Of a stretch of DNA of 33,429 nt, positions 23,803 through 32,191 are shown piece after piece; position 1 is the first letter of the stretch, and each line of letters begins with the position of its first letter. Location: positions 1 through 33,429 of the forward strand of contig CAMWNK010000015.1 in NCBI GenBank assembly GCA_947175555.1, read 5' to 3'. The DNA comes from an uncultured Clostridia bacterium. GTDB lineage: Bacteria > Bacillota > Clostridia > Christensenellales > UBA3700. Under the pieces are notes generated by a model that saw nothing but the letters and a program-made list of their open reading frames with translations, was not told where the DNA came from and made no database searches. A program made the translations under genes and the position numbers.

Positions 23803-24171
23803 TTAGAATTTAAGACCGGCTTCTCTTGCGCCGTCGGCAACGCTCTGCACGCGACCGGTGTAAAGGTATCCGCCTCTGTCGAACACTACTTCCTTGATAC
23901 CGGCAGCCAAAGCCTTGTTTGCGATAGCCGCGCCCGCAATCTTAGCGGACTCGACCTTCGTCTTGCCTTTAATCTGAGCGGCGATATCCTTATCGAGCGT
24001 AGAGCAAGCTACCAAAGTCGCGCCCTTGACGTCGTCTATCACCTGCAAGATGATGTTATTGGTGCTTCTGTATACGCTGAGACGGGGTCTTTCAGCCGTG
24101 CCGGATATCTTATTTCTGATTCTTGCGTGTCTCTTCTGTCTGACACTGTTTTTATCAATCTTATTAATCAT
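23803..24171 (-). CDS. rplR: Ribosomal protein uL18
   Basis: A 122-residue large-subunit protein that binds 5S r[23 protein letters not shown] and the C-terminal [20 protein letters not shown] with AREAGLKF are family hallmarks. The basic N terminus ([10 protein letters not shown]) is normal. GGAGCGGATAT precedes the ATG. Confidence 0.97.
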   Translation of the reverse strand: MINKIDKNSVRQKRHARIRNKISGTAERPRLSVYRSTNNIILQVIDDVKGATLVACSTLDKDIAAQIKGKTKVESAKIAGAAIANKALAAGIKEVVFDRGGYLYTGRVQSVADGAREAGLKF

Positions 24172-24182
24172 ATATCCGCTCC

Positions 24183-24746
24183 TTATTTCTTACCTGTCTT
24201 CTTGGCTTCTTTCTTGATTATCTTCTCGTCCTCGCCCATAATGCCGTAGCCGTGATATACGTCCAGCTTACGGACAGCCTTGATATCGGCAGCCATCTGA
24301 CCTACGAGGCACTTATCTATACCGCTGATGTGGATAGTGGTTGCCGTAGGGCAGTTAAGCGTGATACCTGCGGGAGGATCGATTTCCACAGGGTGAGAAT
24401 ATCCCACATTCATGATAACCTTATTGCCCTGCTTGGATACCTTGTAACCTACGCCTTCCACTCTGAGCTTAGCTACGTAGCCGTTGGTTACGCCCTCGAC
24501 CATGTTGGCGATGAGCTTGCGGTAAAGACCGTGCATTGCGTTGACTTCTTGAGGGAGTTTCTTCTCCTTATCGATAGTTTCGCAAGTGCAGAGCAATACG
24601 CCGCCGTCTATATTGACGTGGATTCTCTTATTGACTTGCTGCGTGAGCTCTCCCTTAGGTCCCTTTACGGTAACCAAGTTATCGGGGGATACCGTAACGG
24701 TAACGCCTGCGGGGATAACTACGGGAAGTTTACCTATTCTCGACAT
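24183..24746 (-). CDS. rplF: Ribosomal protein uL6
   Basis: A 187-residue large-subunit protein near the factor-binding site. [19 protein letters not shown] opens the first domain. The second domain carries [20 protein letters not shown], then [20 protein letters not shown]; the late segment [12 protein letters not shown] stands where most relatives have Y-K-G-K-G-I. A Lys-rich tail follows. GGAGGTATATT precedes the ATG. Confidence 0.96.
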   Translation of the reverse strand: MSRIGKLPVVIPAGVTVTVSPDNLVTVKGPKGELTQQVNKRIHVNIDGGVLLCTCETIDKEKKLPQEVNAMHGLYRKLIANMVEGVTNGYVAKLRVEGVGYKVSKQGNKVIMNVGYSHPVEIDPPAGITLNCPTATTIHISGIDKCLVGQMAADIKAVRKLDVYHGYGIMGEDEKIIKKEAKKTGKK

Positions 24747-24759
24747 AATATACCTCCCT

Positions 24760-25158
24760 TTACCACACGTAAGCGAGCACTTCGCCGCCTGCGTGAGCAG
24801 CTCTTGCCTGCTTGTCTGTCATTACACCTTTAGAGGTGGAGACGATAGCTATACCCAGTCCGCCCAATACCTTAGGCAACTTCTCGGCAGGCACGTAAAC
24901 TCTCAAGCCGGGCTTGGAAATACGCTTGATGCCGGTAATAGCTTTCTGTCTGTTCGCGCCGTACTTAAGACGAATAACCATGGTAGGCTGTACGCCTTCT
25001 TCCTTAACTTCGACGCCGTTGATATATCCCTCGGCAAGCAGTATGTCGGCGATGGACTTCTTCATCTTGGATGAAGGCATTTCAACGCTGTCGTGTCTTG
25101 CCGTAAGAGCGTTCCTGATGCGGGTGAGCATATCCGCTATGGGATCTGTTGTCATCAT
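24760..25158 (-). CDS. rpsH: Ribosomal protein uS8
   Basis: A 132-residue central-domain assembly protein that binds helix 21 of 16S rRNA, and in enterobacteria also represses its operon. [20 protein letters not shown], then [11 protein letters not shown] and the C-terminal [20 protein letters not shown] are typical. The start codon is doubled (ATGATG); the first is kept because AGGAGG is within reach. Confidence 0.97.
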   Translation of the reverse strand: MMTTDPIADMLTRIRNALTARHDSVEMPSSKMKKSIADILLAEGYINGVEVKEEGVQPTMVIRLKYGANRQKAITGIKRISKPGLRVYVPAEKLPKVLGGLGIAIVSTSKGVMTDKQARAAHAGGEVLAYVW

Positions 25159-25174
25159 AGTCTGTTACCTCCTT

Positions 25175-25360
25175 TTACCAGCTTGCCTTCTTTACTCCGG
25201 GGATTTCGCCCTTGTAAGCCAATTCCCTGAAGCAGATTCTGCAAATGCCGTATTTTTTCAAAACGGAGTGGGGTCTGCCGCATATCCTGCATCTGGTGTA
25301 TGCTCTTGTAGAATACTTCGGAGTCCTCCGCTGCTTATTAATCATAGCTTTCTTTGCCAT
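25175..25360 (-). CDS. rpsN: Ribosomal protein uS14, zinc-binding form
   Basis: A 61-residue small-subunit head protein of the short zinc type. [20 protein letters not shown] holds the four Cys ligands, followed by [18 protein letters not shown]. No longer zinc-free paralogue is seen in the window. AGGAGG precedes the ATG. It sits between rplE and rpsH as in other Gram-positives. Confidence 0.97.
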   Translation of the reverse strand: MAKKAMINKQRRTPKYSTRAYTRCRICGRPHSVLKKYGICRICFRELAYKGEIPGVKKASW

Positions 25361-25373
25361 TTAGATTACCTCC

Positions 25374-25961
25374 TCACTTTACAAAAGGCATACCCAACAG
25401 AGTGAGCAGCTCCTTTGCCTCTTCGTCGCTTTCGGCAGTGGTAACGATACATACGTCGAAACCTCTAACCTTCTCTATCTTGTCATAGGATATCTCGGGG
25501 AAGACAAGCTGCTCCTTAATACCCATAGCATAGTTGCCTCTGCCGTCGAAAGAATCTGCGGGCACGCCCTTGAAGTCTCTTACGCGGGGCAGCGCGACGG
25601 ATACCATCTTATCGAAGAAATCGTACATGCGCTTTCCTCTCAAAGTTACCTTTGCGCCTATCTTCATGCCCTCTCTGAGCTTGAAGTTAGCTATGCTCTT
25701 CTTTGCTCTGGTGATCGCGGGAGTCTGACCTGCAATTTCTTTAAGCTCGGCAACCGCCATCTCGAAGCTCTTGCTATTGTCCTTTACATCGCCGAGGCCC
25801 ATATTGAGAACTATCTTTTCCAGCTTGGGCACCTGATTGACGTTCTTGTAGCCAAACTTCTTGATAAGGGCGGGGATTACCTCTGCCTTATACTGCTCAG
25901 CTATCCTATACACTCTATCGGTTGAACCCTTCTGCTCAACCTGATTTTGCTTAGTAGCCAC
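25374..25961 (-). CDS. rplE: Ribosomal protein uL5
   Basis: A 195-residue large-subunit protein that binds 5S rRNA and contacts the P-site t[52 protein letters not shown] and [11 protein letters not shown] are conserved. The start is GTG at 25961 with GGAGGACATATAA before it. A non-conserved Lys/Gln-rich N terminus adds about 15 residues compared with the usual 179-180. Confidence 0.96.
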   Translation of the reverse strand: MATKQNQVEQKGSTDRVYRIAEQYKAEVIPALIKKFGYKNVNQVPKLEKIVLNMGLGDVKDNSKSFEMAVAELKEIAGQTPAITRAKKSIANFKLREGMKIGAKVTLRGKRMYDFFDKMVSVALPRVRDFKGVPADSFDGRGNYAMGIKEQLVFPEISYDKIEKVRGFDVCIVTTAESDEEAKELLTLLGMPFVK

Positions 25962-25975
25962 TTATATGTCCTCCG

Positions 25976-26404
25976 TTAATCTTCTTTCTCGCTCTTCTTG
26001 GCCTTGGTAGCGGTCTTGGACGCCTTTTTAGCCGTCTTCTTGGCTGCTGCCTTAGCCTTCTTATCGTCGAGAGACGCGCCGCACTTCTTGCATACGCGAG
26101 TCTTAACCGTCTTGCCTGCGTCGTCTTTCTTGACCTCGTGAGCAACTCTTGTGGTAGCTCCGCAAGAAGGACAAATCACCATGACGTTGGAGATATCGAT
26201 AGCTCTCTCTTTCTCGATGATGCCGCCTCTCTCCTGAGCGTTACGGGGCTTGACGAAATGCTTGTCGGTAGCAAGGTTGCTGCCCTCGAGCACTACTCTG
26301 TAGGACTTATCGGTAGCTCTTATCGCTACGACCTGTCCACTCTTACCTTTATCTACGCCGGCAATTATCTTAACGGCGTCGCCTTTCTTAACACTGATAC
26401 TCAT
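25976..26404 (-). CDS. rplX: Ribosomal protein uL24 with long basic tail
   Basis: Large-subunit assembly initiator with an N-terminal KOW motif (KKGDAVKIIAGVDKGKSGQV). Two CxxC knuckles (CPSCG and CKKCG) form a likely zinc ribbon in the second half, as in many relatives. The protein is 142 residues, about 40 longer than usual, because of a Lys/Ala-rich histone-like tail (KKAKAAAKKTAKKASKTATK) ending in SEKED. GGAGGCTACACA precedes the ATG. Confidence 0.95.
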   Translation of the reverse strand: MSISVKKGDAVKIIAGVDKGKSGQVVAIRATDKSYRVVLEGSNLATDKHFVKPRNAQERGGIIEKERAIDISNVMVICPSCGATTRVAHEVKKDDAGKTVKTRVCKKCGASLDDKKAKAAAKKTAKKASKTATKAKKSEKED

Positions 26405-26416
26405 TGTGTAGCCTCC

Positions 26417-26785
26417 TTAGATAACCTCGGGAGCAAGGGATATAATCTTCATATAGTCCTTGTCTCTGAGCTCTCTTGCGATTGGTCCGAAGATACGCGT
26501 ACCTCTGGGCTGCTTGTTGTTATCGATGATAACTGCTGCGTTATCGTCGAATCTTATATAAGTGCCGTCGCTGCGCTGTATGCCCTTGGTAGTTCTTACG
26601 ATGACCGCCTTGACAACGTCGCCTTTCTTGACTACGCCGCCGGGAGTCGCCGTCTTGACTGCCGCCACTATGACGTCGCCAATATTGCCGAATCTGCGGA
26701 AGGAACCTCCCAATACTCTGATGCACTTGATTTCTTTAGCGCCCGAGTTATCCGCAACTTTTAATCTTGTTTCCGGTTGTATCAT
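26417..26785 (-). CDS. rplN: Ribosomal protein uL14
   Basis: A 122-residue large-subunit protein at the subunit interface. [56 protein letters not shown] and [20 protein letters not shown] are fully conserved patterns. GGAGGGAACT precedes the ATG. Confidence 0.97.
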   Translation of the reverse strand: MIQPETRLKVADNSGAKEIKCIRVLGGSFRRFGNIGDVIVAAVKTATPGGVVKKGDVVKAVIVRTTKGIQRSDGTYIRFDDNAAVIIDNNKQPRGTRIFGPIARELRDKDYMKIISLAPEVI

Positions 26786-26799
26786 AGTTCCCTCCTGTA

Positions 26800-27057
26800 T
26801 TACTTAGCCTTTTCGATAATCTCGACAAGACGCCAGTTCTTTTCCTTGCTCAAAGGTCTGGTCTCTACGATACGAACCTTGTCGCCTACTCCGCACTGAT
26901 TGTTCTCGTCATGCGCCTTAAACTTCTTGGTACGGTTGATCGTCTTGCCGTAGAGAGGATGCTTGACACGCTCTTTAATAGCCACGACGATGGTCTTGTC
27001 CATCTTATCGCTTACGACTATACCGGTACGGCTTTTTCTCAGATTTCTCTTTTCCAT
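26800..27057 (-). CDS. rpsQ: Ribosomal protein uS17
   Basis: An 85-residue OB-fold small-subunit protein. [39 protein letters not shown] and [20 protein letters not shown] match the family. AAGGAGGATAGGAC precedes the ATG. It lies between rpmC and rplN. Confidence 0.97.
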   Translation of the reverse strand: MEKRNLRKSRTGIVVSDKMDKTIVVAIKERVKHPLYGKTINRTKKFKAHDENNQCGVGDKVRIVETRPLSKEKNWRLVEIIEKAK

Positions 27058-27069
27058 GTCCTATCCTCC

Positions 27070-27306
27070 TTACGCCTTCTTAGCCTTTTTAGCCGCAGCT
27101 ACAGGCTCGGCGGAAATGCCCTTTTCTCTCTGATGCAATATCGTGAGTACGCGGGCTATGTTCTTTCTGCACTCGGACAGCTGCATAGCGTTGTCGAGCT
27201 GACCTGCTTTATGTTTGAAGCGGAGATTAAACAGCTCTTCCTTAAGCGAATTGTACTGTCTCTTCAACTCTTCGGTAGTCATTTCGAAATACTTACTTGA
27301 CTTCAT
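27070..27306 (-). CDS. rpmC: Ribosomal protein uL29
   Basis: A 78-residue helical large-subunit protein beside the exit tunnel, where trigger factor and SRP dock. [20 protein letters not shown] and [16 protein letters not shown] are typical. A short Ala/Lys-rich tail (AAAKKAKKA) extends it beyond the usual 65-70 residues. The ATG at 27306 overlaps the end of rplP by 14 bases, with GAGGAGG upstream. Confidence 0.95.
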   Translation of the reverse strand: MKSSKYFEMTTEELKRQYNSLKEELFNLRFKHKAGQLDNAMQLSECRKNIARVLTILHQREKGISAEPVAAAKKAKKA

Positions 27307-27724
27307 CGCCGCTTACCTCCTCTTTCTTAACTATTTTGCACTTGACGGGCAACTTGTGCATTGCAAGTCTCAATGCTTCCCTTGCAACCTCGTCTGCTAC
27401 GCCGCTCAGCTCGAACATAACTCTGCCGGGCTTAACGACCGCTACCCAGTATTCTACCGCGCCTTTACCGCTACCCATACGAGTCTCGGCGGGCTTTTTG
27501 GTAACAGGCTTGTGAGGGAAGATGTCTATCCATACCTTACCGCCTCTCTTGGTATAACGAGTCATCGCTATACGGGCCGCCTCTATCTGATTGGAGGTTA
27601 TCCAACCGGGCTCCATGGATACAAGACCGTATTCGCCGTAAGCTATTACGTTGCCCTTGGTAGCCTTACCGGTCATTCTTCCGCGATGTACGCGGCGTCT
27701 TTTAACTCTCTTAGGCATTAACAT
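27293..27724 (-). CDS. rplP: Ribosomal protein uL16
   Basis: A 143-residue large-subunit protein that binds the A-site and P-site tRNA region and 23S r[42 protein letters not shown] and [18 protein letters not shown] are standard. The start overlaps the end of rpsC by 14 bases; GGAGGAAACGCCA precedes it. Confidence 0.97.
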   Translation of the reverse strand: MLMPKRVKRRRVHRGRMTGKATKGNVIAYGEYGLVSMEPGWITSNQIEAARIAMTRYTKRGGKVWIDIFPHKPVTKKPAETRMGSGKGAVEYWVAVVKPGRVMFELSGVADEVAREALRLAMHKLPVKCKIVKKEEVSGDEVK

Positions 27725-28415
27725 TGGCGTTTCCTCCTTCCTGCTTGCTCGCCTTTGCTACGGGAGTAGCCTTGCCGAGCACCTCGCCCTTATACACCCA
27801 TACCTTAACGCCGATTATTCCGAACGTGGTATGTGCTTCCGCGAAGCCGTAATCTATATCCGCCCTCAATGTCTGAAGGGGTATCGAACCGTCGTGATAC
27901 TTCTCGCTGCGGGCTATTTCCGCGCCGTCGAGTCTGCCGGATACCATAGTCTTGATACCCTTGGCGCCCGCCTTCATGGCACGGCTTATCGACTGCTTCA
28001 TTGCGCGTCTGAAAGCTACGCGCTTTTCGAGCTGTCCCGCAATATTCTCTGCTATGAGCTGAGCGTCCGTATCGGGACGTCTGACCTCGAGAATATTTAT
28101 ATTTACGTTCTTACCGCCGCATATCTTCTGAACTTCTTTCTTTATCACTTCCACTTGGCTGCCCTGCTTGCCGATAATGGACGCGGGCTTAGCGGAATAG
28201 ATATTGACGTTGACGATAGCGTTGGCGGACGAAAGCAGCCTGCTGATCGTTATCTTGGATATGCTGTTGTTGTAGTATTTCTTTTTCAGGTAAGTTCTGA
28301 TTGCGTGATCTTCCACAAGGTTATCCGCAAAGCCTTTCTTGTCTGCGTACCACTGGGTATCCCACTCTTTAATAACTCCCACTCTCATTCCGTGAGGACT
28401 GACTTTCTGACCCAT
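27711..28415 (-). CDS. rpsC: Ribosomal protein uS3
   Basis: A 234-residue small-subunit protein at the mRNA entry channel with helicase-like function. [20 protein letters not shown] opens it. The KH domain motif is [17 protein letters not shown], and the C-terminal domain shows [20 protein letters not shown] and [27 protein letters not shown] precedes the ATG. Confidence 0.97.
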   Translation of the reverse strand: MGQKVSPHGMRVGVIKEWDTQWYADKKGFADNLVEDHAIRTYLKKKYYNNSISKITISRLLSSANAIVNVNIYSAKPASIIGKQGSQVEVIKKEVQKICGGKNVNINILEVRRPDTDAQLIAENIAGQLEKRVAFRRAMKQSISRAMKAGAKGIKTMVSGRLDGAEIARSEKYHDGSIPLQTLRADIDYGFAEAHTTFGIIGVKVWVYKGEVLGKATPVAKASKQEGGNANVNA

Positions 28416-28426
28416 CTGAAACCTCC

Positions 28427-28816
28427 TTACTTGACCGCGCCGTCAAGGATGACGGTGATATGGCTTGTACGCTTATTGATGCGCGCTGCGCTACCCTTTG
28501 CACGGGGCATAACTCTCTTGAGTATGGGACCTGCATTGGCGAAGCACTCTGCGACATAGAGGTCGCTCTTGCTCATTCCGAGATTATTCTCCGCATTGGC
28601 TGCCGCGCTGTTGAGCACCTTGATAAGGGGCTCGCTGGCCGCCTTAGGGGTATTCTTGAGTATGGCAAGCGCGTTGACGTAACTCTCTCCTCTGATGGTG
28701 TTGAGCACGATTCTTACCTTATCGGGAGATATTCTGATATATCTGGCGGTCGCCTGAGGACGTTTATCTGCGTTAGCTTTACGGGCTGCGCTCTTTTCTC
28801 TCAATCTTTTAGCCAT
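28427..28816 (-). CDS. rplV: Ribosomal protein uL22
   Basis: A 129-residue large-subunit protein whose beta hairpin lines the exit tunnel. [32 protein letters not shown] and the tunnel hairpin [20 protein letters not shown] are present. The N terminus carries about 15 extra basic residues. AGGAGG precedes the ATG. Confidence 0.97.
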   Translation of the reverse strand: MAKRLREKSAARKANADKRPQATARYIRISPDKVRIVLNTIRGESYVNALAILKNTPKAASEPLIKVLNSAAANAENNLGMSKSDLYVAECFANAGPILKRVMPRAKGSAARINKRTSHITVILDGAVK

Positions 28817-28822
28817 TACTGA

Positions 28823-29101
28823 TTACCTCCTACCGGTAGTTTTCTCACCGGCGTGCCCTCTGAAGGTACGGGTGGGGGCAAACTCGCCCAGCTTATGTCC
28901 GACCATATCTTCGGTTACGTATACCGGCACATGCTTTCTGCCGTCGTGAACGGCTATTGTATGACCGACCATATCGGGGAAGATTGTCGAAGCTCTCGAC
29001 CATGTCTTAATAACTTTTTTCTCGTTGGCCTCGTTCATAGCGACTATCCTGTTGATAAGTCTTTCTTCTACGTAAGGACCTTTTTTTACTGATCTGCTCA
29101 T
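28823..29101 (-). CDS. rpsS: Ribosomal protein uS19
   Basis: A 92-residue small-subunit head protein that contacts S13 and the 16S 3' domain. [39 protein letters not shown] and [17 protein letters not shown] are typical. GAGGAG precedes the ATG. Confidence 0.97.
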   Translation of the reverse strand: MSRSVKKGPYVEERLINRIVAMNEANEKKVIKTWSRASTIFPDMVGHTIAVHDGRKHVPVYVTEDMVGHKLGEFAPTRTFRGHAGEKTTGRR

Positions 29102-29114
29102 CCTAAATCTCCTC

Positions 29115-29951
29115 TCAGTTAATACGCTTTACGATAAACTTGTCGCTCTTGCTCTTCTTATTTCTGGTCTTATAGCCCATAGTAGGAATACCCCAAGGAG
29201 TGACAGGTGAAGGCTTGCCGATAGGCGACTTGCCCTCGCCGCCGCCGTGAGGGTGGTCGCAAGGATTCATTACGACACCGCGCACGGACGGTCTTACGTT
29301 CATATGACGCTTACGTCCCGCTTTACCCAGCGATACCAGCTCATGCTCGGCATTGCCTACGGTACCGATGGTAGCTCTGCACTTGACAAGGATATATCTC
29401 ATCTCTCCGCTGGGGAGTCTCAGAGTAGCGTATCTGCCTTCCTTAGCCATCAGCTGCGCGCTCACGCCCGCGCTTCTTGCGAGCTGACCGCCCTTGCCGG
29501 GGTGCATCTCTATATTGTGTACTTCGGTACCTACGGGTATCTTCTCGAGAGGAAGGTTGTTGCCCGCCTTGATATCGGCGCTCTCACCGCTCATAACCGT
29601 ATCGCCCTTGTTAAGACCGAGGGGGCAGAGAATGTATCTCTTCTCGCCGTCGGCGTAAGCCAAGAGCGCGATATTTGCGCTGCGGTTGGGATCGTACTGG
29701 ATGGACACTACCTTAGCGGGTACGCCGTCCTTATTCCTCTTGAAGTCGATTATTCTGTACTTGATTCTGTTGCCGCCGCCGATATGTCTTACCGTAATTC
29801 TGCCGGTAGCGTTTCTTCCGCCGGAACGGTTGACTACGGCAAGCAAGCTCTTCTCGGGCTTATCGCCGGTAAGCTCCTTGAATGCCGATACCGTCATAAA
29901 ACGGCGCGCGGGAGAAGTAGGTTTATATCTCTTAATATTATCGTTAGCCAT
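29115..29951 (-). CDS. rplB: Ribosomal protein uL2
   Basis: A 278-residue large-subunit protein needed for subunit joining and peptidyl-transferase activity. [37 protein letters not shown] and the conserved [17 protein letters not shown] loop, which holds the functionally important His, are intact. GGAGGGTAGCGCA precedes the ATG. Confidence 0.98.
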   Translation of the reverse strand: MANDNIKRYKPTSPARRFMTVSAFKELTGDKPEKSLLAVVNRSGGRNATGRITVRHIGGGNRIKYRIIDFKRNKDGVPAKVVSIQYDPNRSANIALLAYADGEKRYILCPLGLNKGDTVMSGESADIKAGNNLPLEKIPVGTEVHNIEMHPGKGGQLARSAGVSAQLMAKEGRYATLRLPSGEMRYILVKCRATIGTVGNAEHELVSLGKAGRKRHMNVRPSVRGVVMNPCDHPHGGGEGKSPIGKPSPVTPWGIPTMGYKTRNKKSKSDKFIVKRIN

Positions 29952-29966
29952 TGCGCTACCCTCCTA

Positions 29967-30257
29967 TTACACCAAGCTCTCGAAGAAGGATATAGCCTTG
30001 CTATCGGACTCGAGAATAACGATTGCCTTCTTGTAGGAAGCCGTCATACCCTCGCTTCTGCCCCTTCTCTTCTTCTTGCCGTTTACGTTCATAGTATTTA
30101 CTTTGGACACCTTTACGCCGAACACAGCCTCTACGGCTCTCTTTACATCGGTCTTGGTAGCGGTCTTAGCTACCTTGAAGGTATATCTCTTGTCGGCTAC
30201 GCCGTCCATGGATTTTTCCGACATTATCGGCTCGATGATTATATCGTAATTATTCAT
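29967..30257 (-). CDS. rplW: Ribosomal protein uL23
   Basis: A 96-residue large-subunit protein at the tunnel exit that serves as the dock for trigger factor and SRP. YDIIIEPIMSEKSMDGVADK, RAVEAVFGVKVSKVNTMNVN and a basic loop KKKRRGRSEGM follow the family. The start at 30257 overlaps the rplD stop (ATGA); a start 17 codons upstream would overlap rplD more and lacks family support. Confidence 0.95.
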   Translation of the reverse strand: MNNYDIIIEPIMSEKSMDGVADKRYTFKVAKTATKTDVKRAVEAVFGVKVSKVNTMNVNGKKKRRGRSEGMTASYKKAIVILESDSKAISFFESLV

Positions 30258-30880
30258 GCCTTGTATGCCTCCTCTATAAGTGCGACAGCCTCTTTCGTTA
30301 CGATGCACTTGCCGTTGGCAACTAAATCGTATACGTTAACAAGGCTTGCCTCAGCTACCTTTGCGCCCTGAATGTTACGCGCTGCGAGCACTACGTTATT
30401 GTCATTTGCCGCCGTAACGATGAGCACCTTCTTGTCCTCGAGATTAAAGCTCTTGAGCATAGCCGCTACGAGCTTCGTCTTAGCCTCTGCAAGCTCTAAG
30501 GCGTCGAGCACGATAAAGTCGTTGTCTCTTACCTTGGCAGAGAGCGCGCTTATGGTAGCGATTCTCTTCATCTTCTTATTGATCTTCTGCGAGAAGTCTC
30601 TGGGCTTGGGAGCGAATACGACGCCACCCTTAGTCCACTGAGGAGAACGGATAGAGCCCTGTCTTGCTCTGCCGGTACCTTTCTGTCTCCAAGGCTTCTT
30701 GCCGCCGCCCCTTACCTCGCTGCGGGTAAGAGTGCTCTTTGTGCCCTGCCTCTTGTTGGCGAGCTGAGCTACGACTACCTGATGTATAAGAGCCTCGTTA
30801 TAGTCTGCGCCGAATACCTCGTCGCTGAGCTCCAGCGTGCCGACTTTCTTAGCGGCGGTATTATACGTATCTATCTTCAT
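30254..30880 (-). CDS. rplD: Ribosomal protein uL4
   Basis: A 208-residue large-subunit protein with a tunnel-lining loop. In E. coli it also represses the S10 operon. The loop reads KRQGTKSTLTRSEVRGGGKK and PWRQKGTGRARQGSIRSPQW, followed by GGVVFAPKPRDFSQKINKKM. AAAGGAG precedes the ATG. Any L4-type autoregulation here would act at the leader 31878-32056, which is untested. Confidence 0.97.
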   Translation of the reverse strand: MKIDTYNTAAKKVGTLELSDEVFGADYNEALIHQVVVAQLANKRQGTKSTLTRSEVRGGGKKPWRQKGTGRARQGSIRSPQWTKGGVVFAPKPRDFSQKINKKMKRIATISALSAKVRDNDFIVLDALELAEAKTKLVAAMLKSFNLEDKKVLIVTAANDNNVVLAARNIQGAKVAEASLVNVYDLVANGKCIVTKEAVALIEEAYKA

Positions 30881-30891
30881 AGTAATCTCCT

Positions 30892-31521
30892 TTACGCCTT
30901 AACGCTGTTCTTAACGACTACGACGCTGCCTTTAGGTCCGGGCACTGCGCCTTTGATAAGAATGAGATTGCGTTCCTTATCGACTTTTACAACTGTAAGG
31001 TTCTGTACGGTAACTCTCTCGTTGCCGAGGTGTCCAGCCATCTTCTTGTTCTTGAACACTCTGGAAGGGGTGGAGTTAGCGCTCATGGAGCCTACGCCCC
31101 TGTGATATCCCGAGCCGTGCGCCTTAGGTCCGATATGATGATTCCATCTCTTGACCGCACCTGCAAAGCCCTTACCTTTGGACGTACCGGTAACGTCTAC
31201 CTTCTCGCCCTCGACAAAGACGTCGCACTTTATCTCGTCGCCTACACTGTAGCCCGAGCAATCCGCAAGTCTGAATTCTCTGAGATGACGCATAGGCGTT
31301 ACCTTAGCTACTGCGAAATGTCCCTTAACGGGCTTGTTCACGTTCTTTTCCTTGATAGAGCCGTAAGCTACCTGCAAAGCCTGATAGCCGTCCTTTTCCG
31401 TCGTCTTAATCTGTACGACGGGGCAAGGACCTGCCTCCACCACGGTTACGGGTATAACTTTTCCGTCCGCGGTAAATACCTGACTCATACCCAATTTAGT
31501 TCCAATGATTGCTTTATTCAT
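30892..31521 (-). CDS. rplC: Ribosomal protein uL3
   Basis: A 209-residue large-subunit assembly initiator reaching the peptidyl-transferase centre. [40 protein letters not shown] and [20 protein letters not shown] are conserved. The loop lacks the Gln that E. coli methylates, as is usual in Firmicutes. GGAGGTGA lies rather far (about 11-13 bases) from the ATG. Confidence 0.97.
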   Translation of the reverse strand: MNKAIIGTKLGMSQVFTADGKVIPVTVVEAGPCPVVQIKTTEKDGYQALQVAYGSIKEKNVNKPVKGHFAVAKVTPMRHLREFRLADCSGYSVGDEIKCDVFVEGEKVDVTGTSKGKGFAGAVKRWNHHIGPKAHGSGYHRGVGSMSANSTPSRVFKNKKMAGHLGNERVTVQNLTVVKVDKERNLILIKGAVPGPKGSVVVVKNSVKA

Positions 31522-31571
31522 ACGATAAAGTTCACCTCCGATTATTTTCCGTCTTAACGACGCTTGCTTGC

Positions 31572-31877
31572 TTATAATTTAATGCTTATATCCACGCCTG
31601 CGGGTAAGTCGAGCTTCATGAGCGCGTCTACCGACTTAGCAGTGGGATTGTAGATATCAATCAGTCTCTTGTGCGTACGCAGCTCAAACTGCTCGCGGCT
31701 GTCCTTATACTTATGAGGCGCGCGAAGTACGGTTACTATCTCTTTATCCGTGGGGAGGGGTACCGGTCCCGATACTTTTACGTCAAAACGCTTTACCGTA
31801 TCGATGATCTTCTCCGCAGCCGCGTCGATAAGAGAGTGGTCGTAAGCTTTGAGCTTAATTCTGATTTTACCTGCCAT
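31572..31877 (-). CDS. rpsJ: Ribosomal protein uS10
   Basis: A 101-residue small-subunit head protein that also works with NusB in antitermination. [40 protein letters not shown] and [20 protein letters not shown] are standard. It is the first gene of the cluster, after a leader of about 180 nt; AAGGAG and a further AAAGG lie before the ATG. Confidence 0.98.
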   Translation of the reverse strand: MAGKIRIKLKAYDHSLIDAAAEKIIDTVKRFDVKVSGPVPLPTDKEIVTVLRAPHKYKDSREQFELRTHKRLIDIYNPTAKSVDALMKLDLPAGVDISIKL

Positions 31878-32056
31878 GTTCCTTTCTCCTTCCTAACTCT
31901 TGTTATTTGGGCTTACGCGCCCGGGTGTTTCACATCGTCCGATTTAATATGCGGCTATGCGCCGCAATGAGTTAGTTGCCCGTATTCCGAGCATCGGTAT
32001 TGCGAAAACTATCCGTATTTACGGTAACCTCCCGCGCACTCCGAGCCGGACAATGC
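31878..32056 (-). promoter_or_regulatory. Structured leader of the S10 operon
   Basis: The predicted leader of about 180 nt holds small hairpins CCGTA/TACGG, TGCGGC/GCCGCA and GGGC/GCCC. A perfect 7-bp long-range pair, CTAACTC (minus strand at 31969-31975) with GAGTTAG (31893-31899), ends next to the GGAAGGAG ribosome-binding site. The layout suits translational or transcriptional autoregulation by a ribosomal protein, but I do not recognise a known leader family. Confidence 0.5.
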
Positions 32057-32062
32057 TTATTT

Positions 32063-32091
32063 ATTTTACATTAACGCTTAGATATAGTCAA
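32063..32091 (-). promoter_or_regulatory. Promoter of the S10 operon
   Basis: On the minus strand TTGACT (32086-32091), 17 bases and TAAAAT (32063-32068), each one base off consensus. Transcription should start near 32056 and run through the leader into rpsJ. No str-operon gene lies upstream, so this is the true head of the cluster. Confidence 0.75.
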
Positions 32092-32133
32092 ATCGAGCCG
32101 TTTATATCAATGTAAAATCTTTGTAAATTAATT

Positions 32134-32170
32134 GCGGAAAGCCTACTGTTCATACAGATAAGCTCTCCGC
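32134..32170 (-). terminator. Hairpin after the surface-protein gene
   Basis: On the minus strand a 16-bp arm starting GCGGAGAGCTTA pairs with the arm ending GGCTTTCCGC, with two G-T pairs and one bulge around the loop ATGA. The tail AATTAATTTA is only partly T-rich. It lies about 20 bp after the stop codon and probably ends that transcript before the S10 promoter. Confidence 0.65.
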
Positions 32171-32191
32171 GCCTGCTCAATCTATCAATGC

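Noticed and set aside
27651..28559. Plus-strand open frame of 302 codons opposite rpsC-rplV
   Set aside because: Antisense shadow of rpsC and rplV with no family pattern.
29247..30371. Long plus-strand open frame (374 codons) opposite rplB-rplW
   Set aside because: It lies antisense to fully conserved ribosomal genes, has no ribosome-binding site, and its protein looks like reverse-strand reading.
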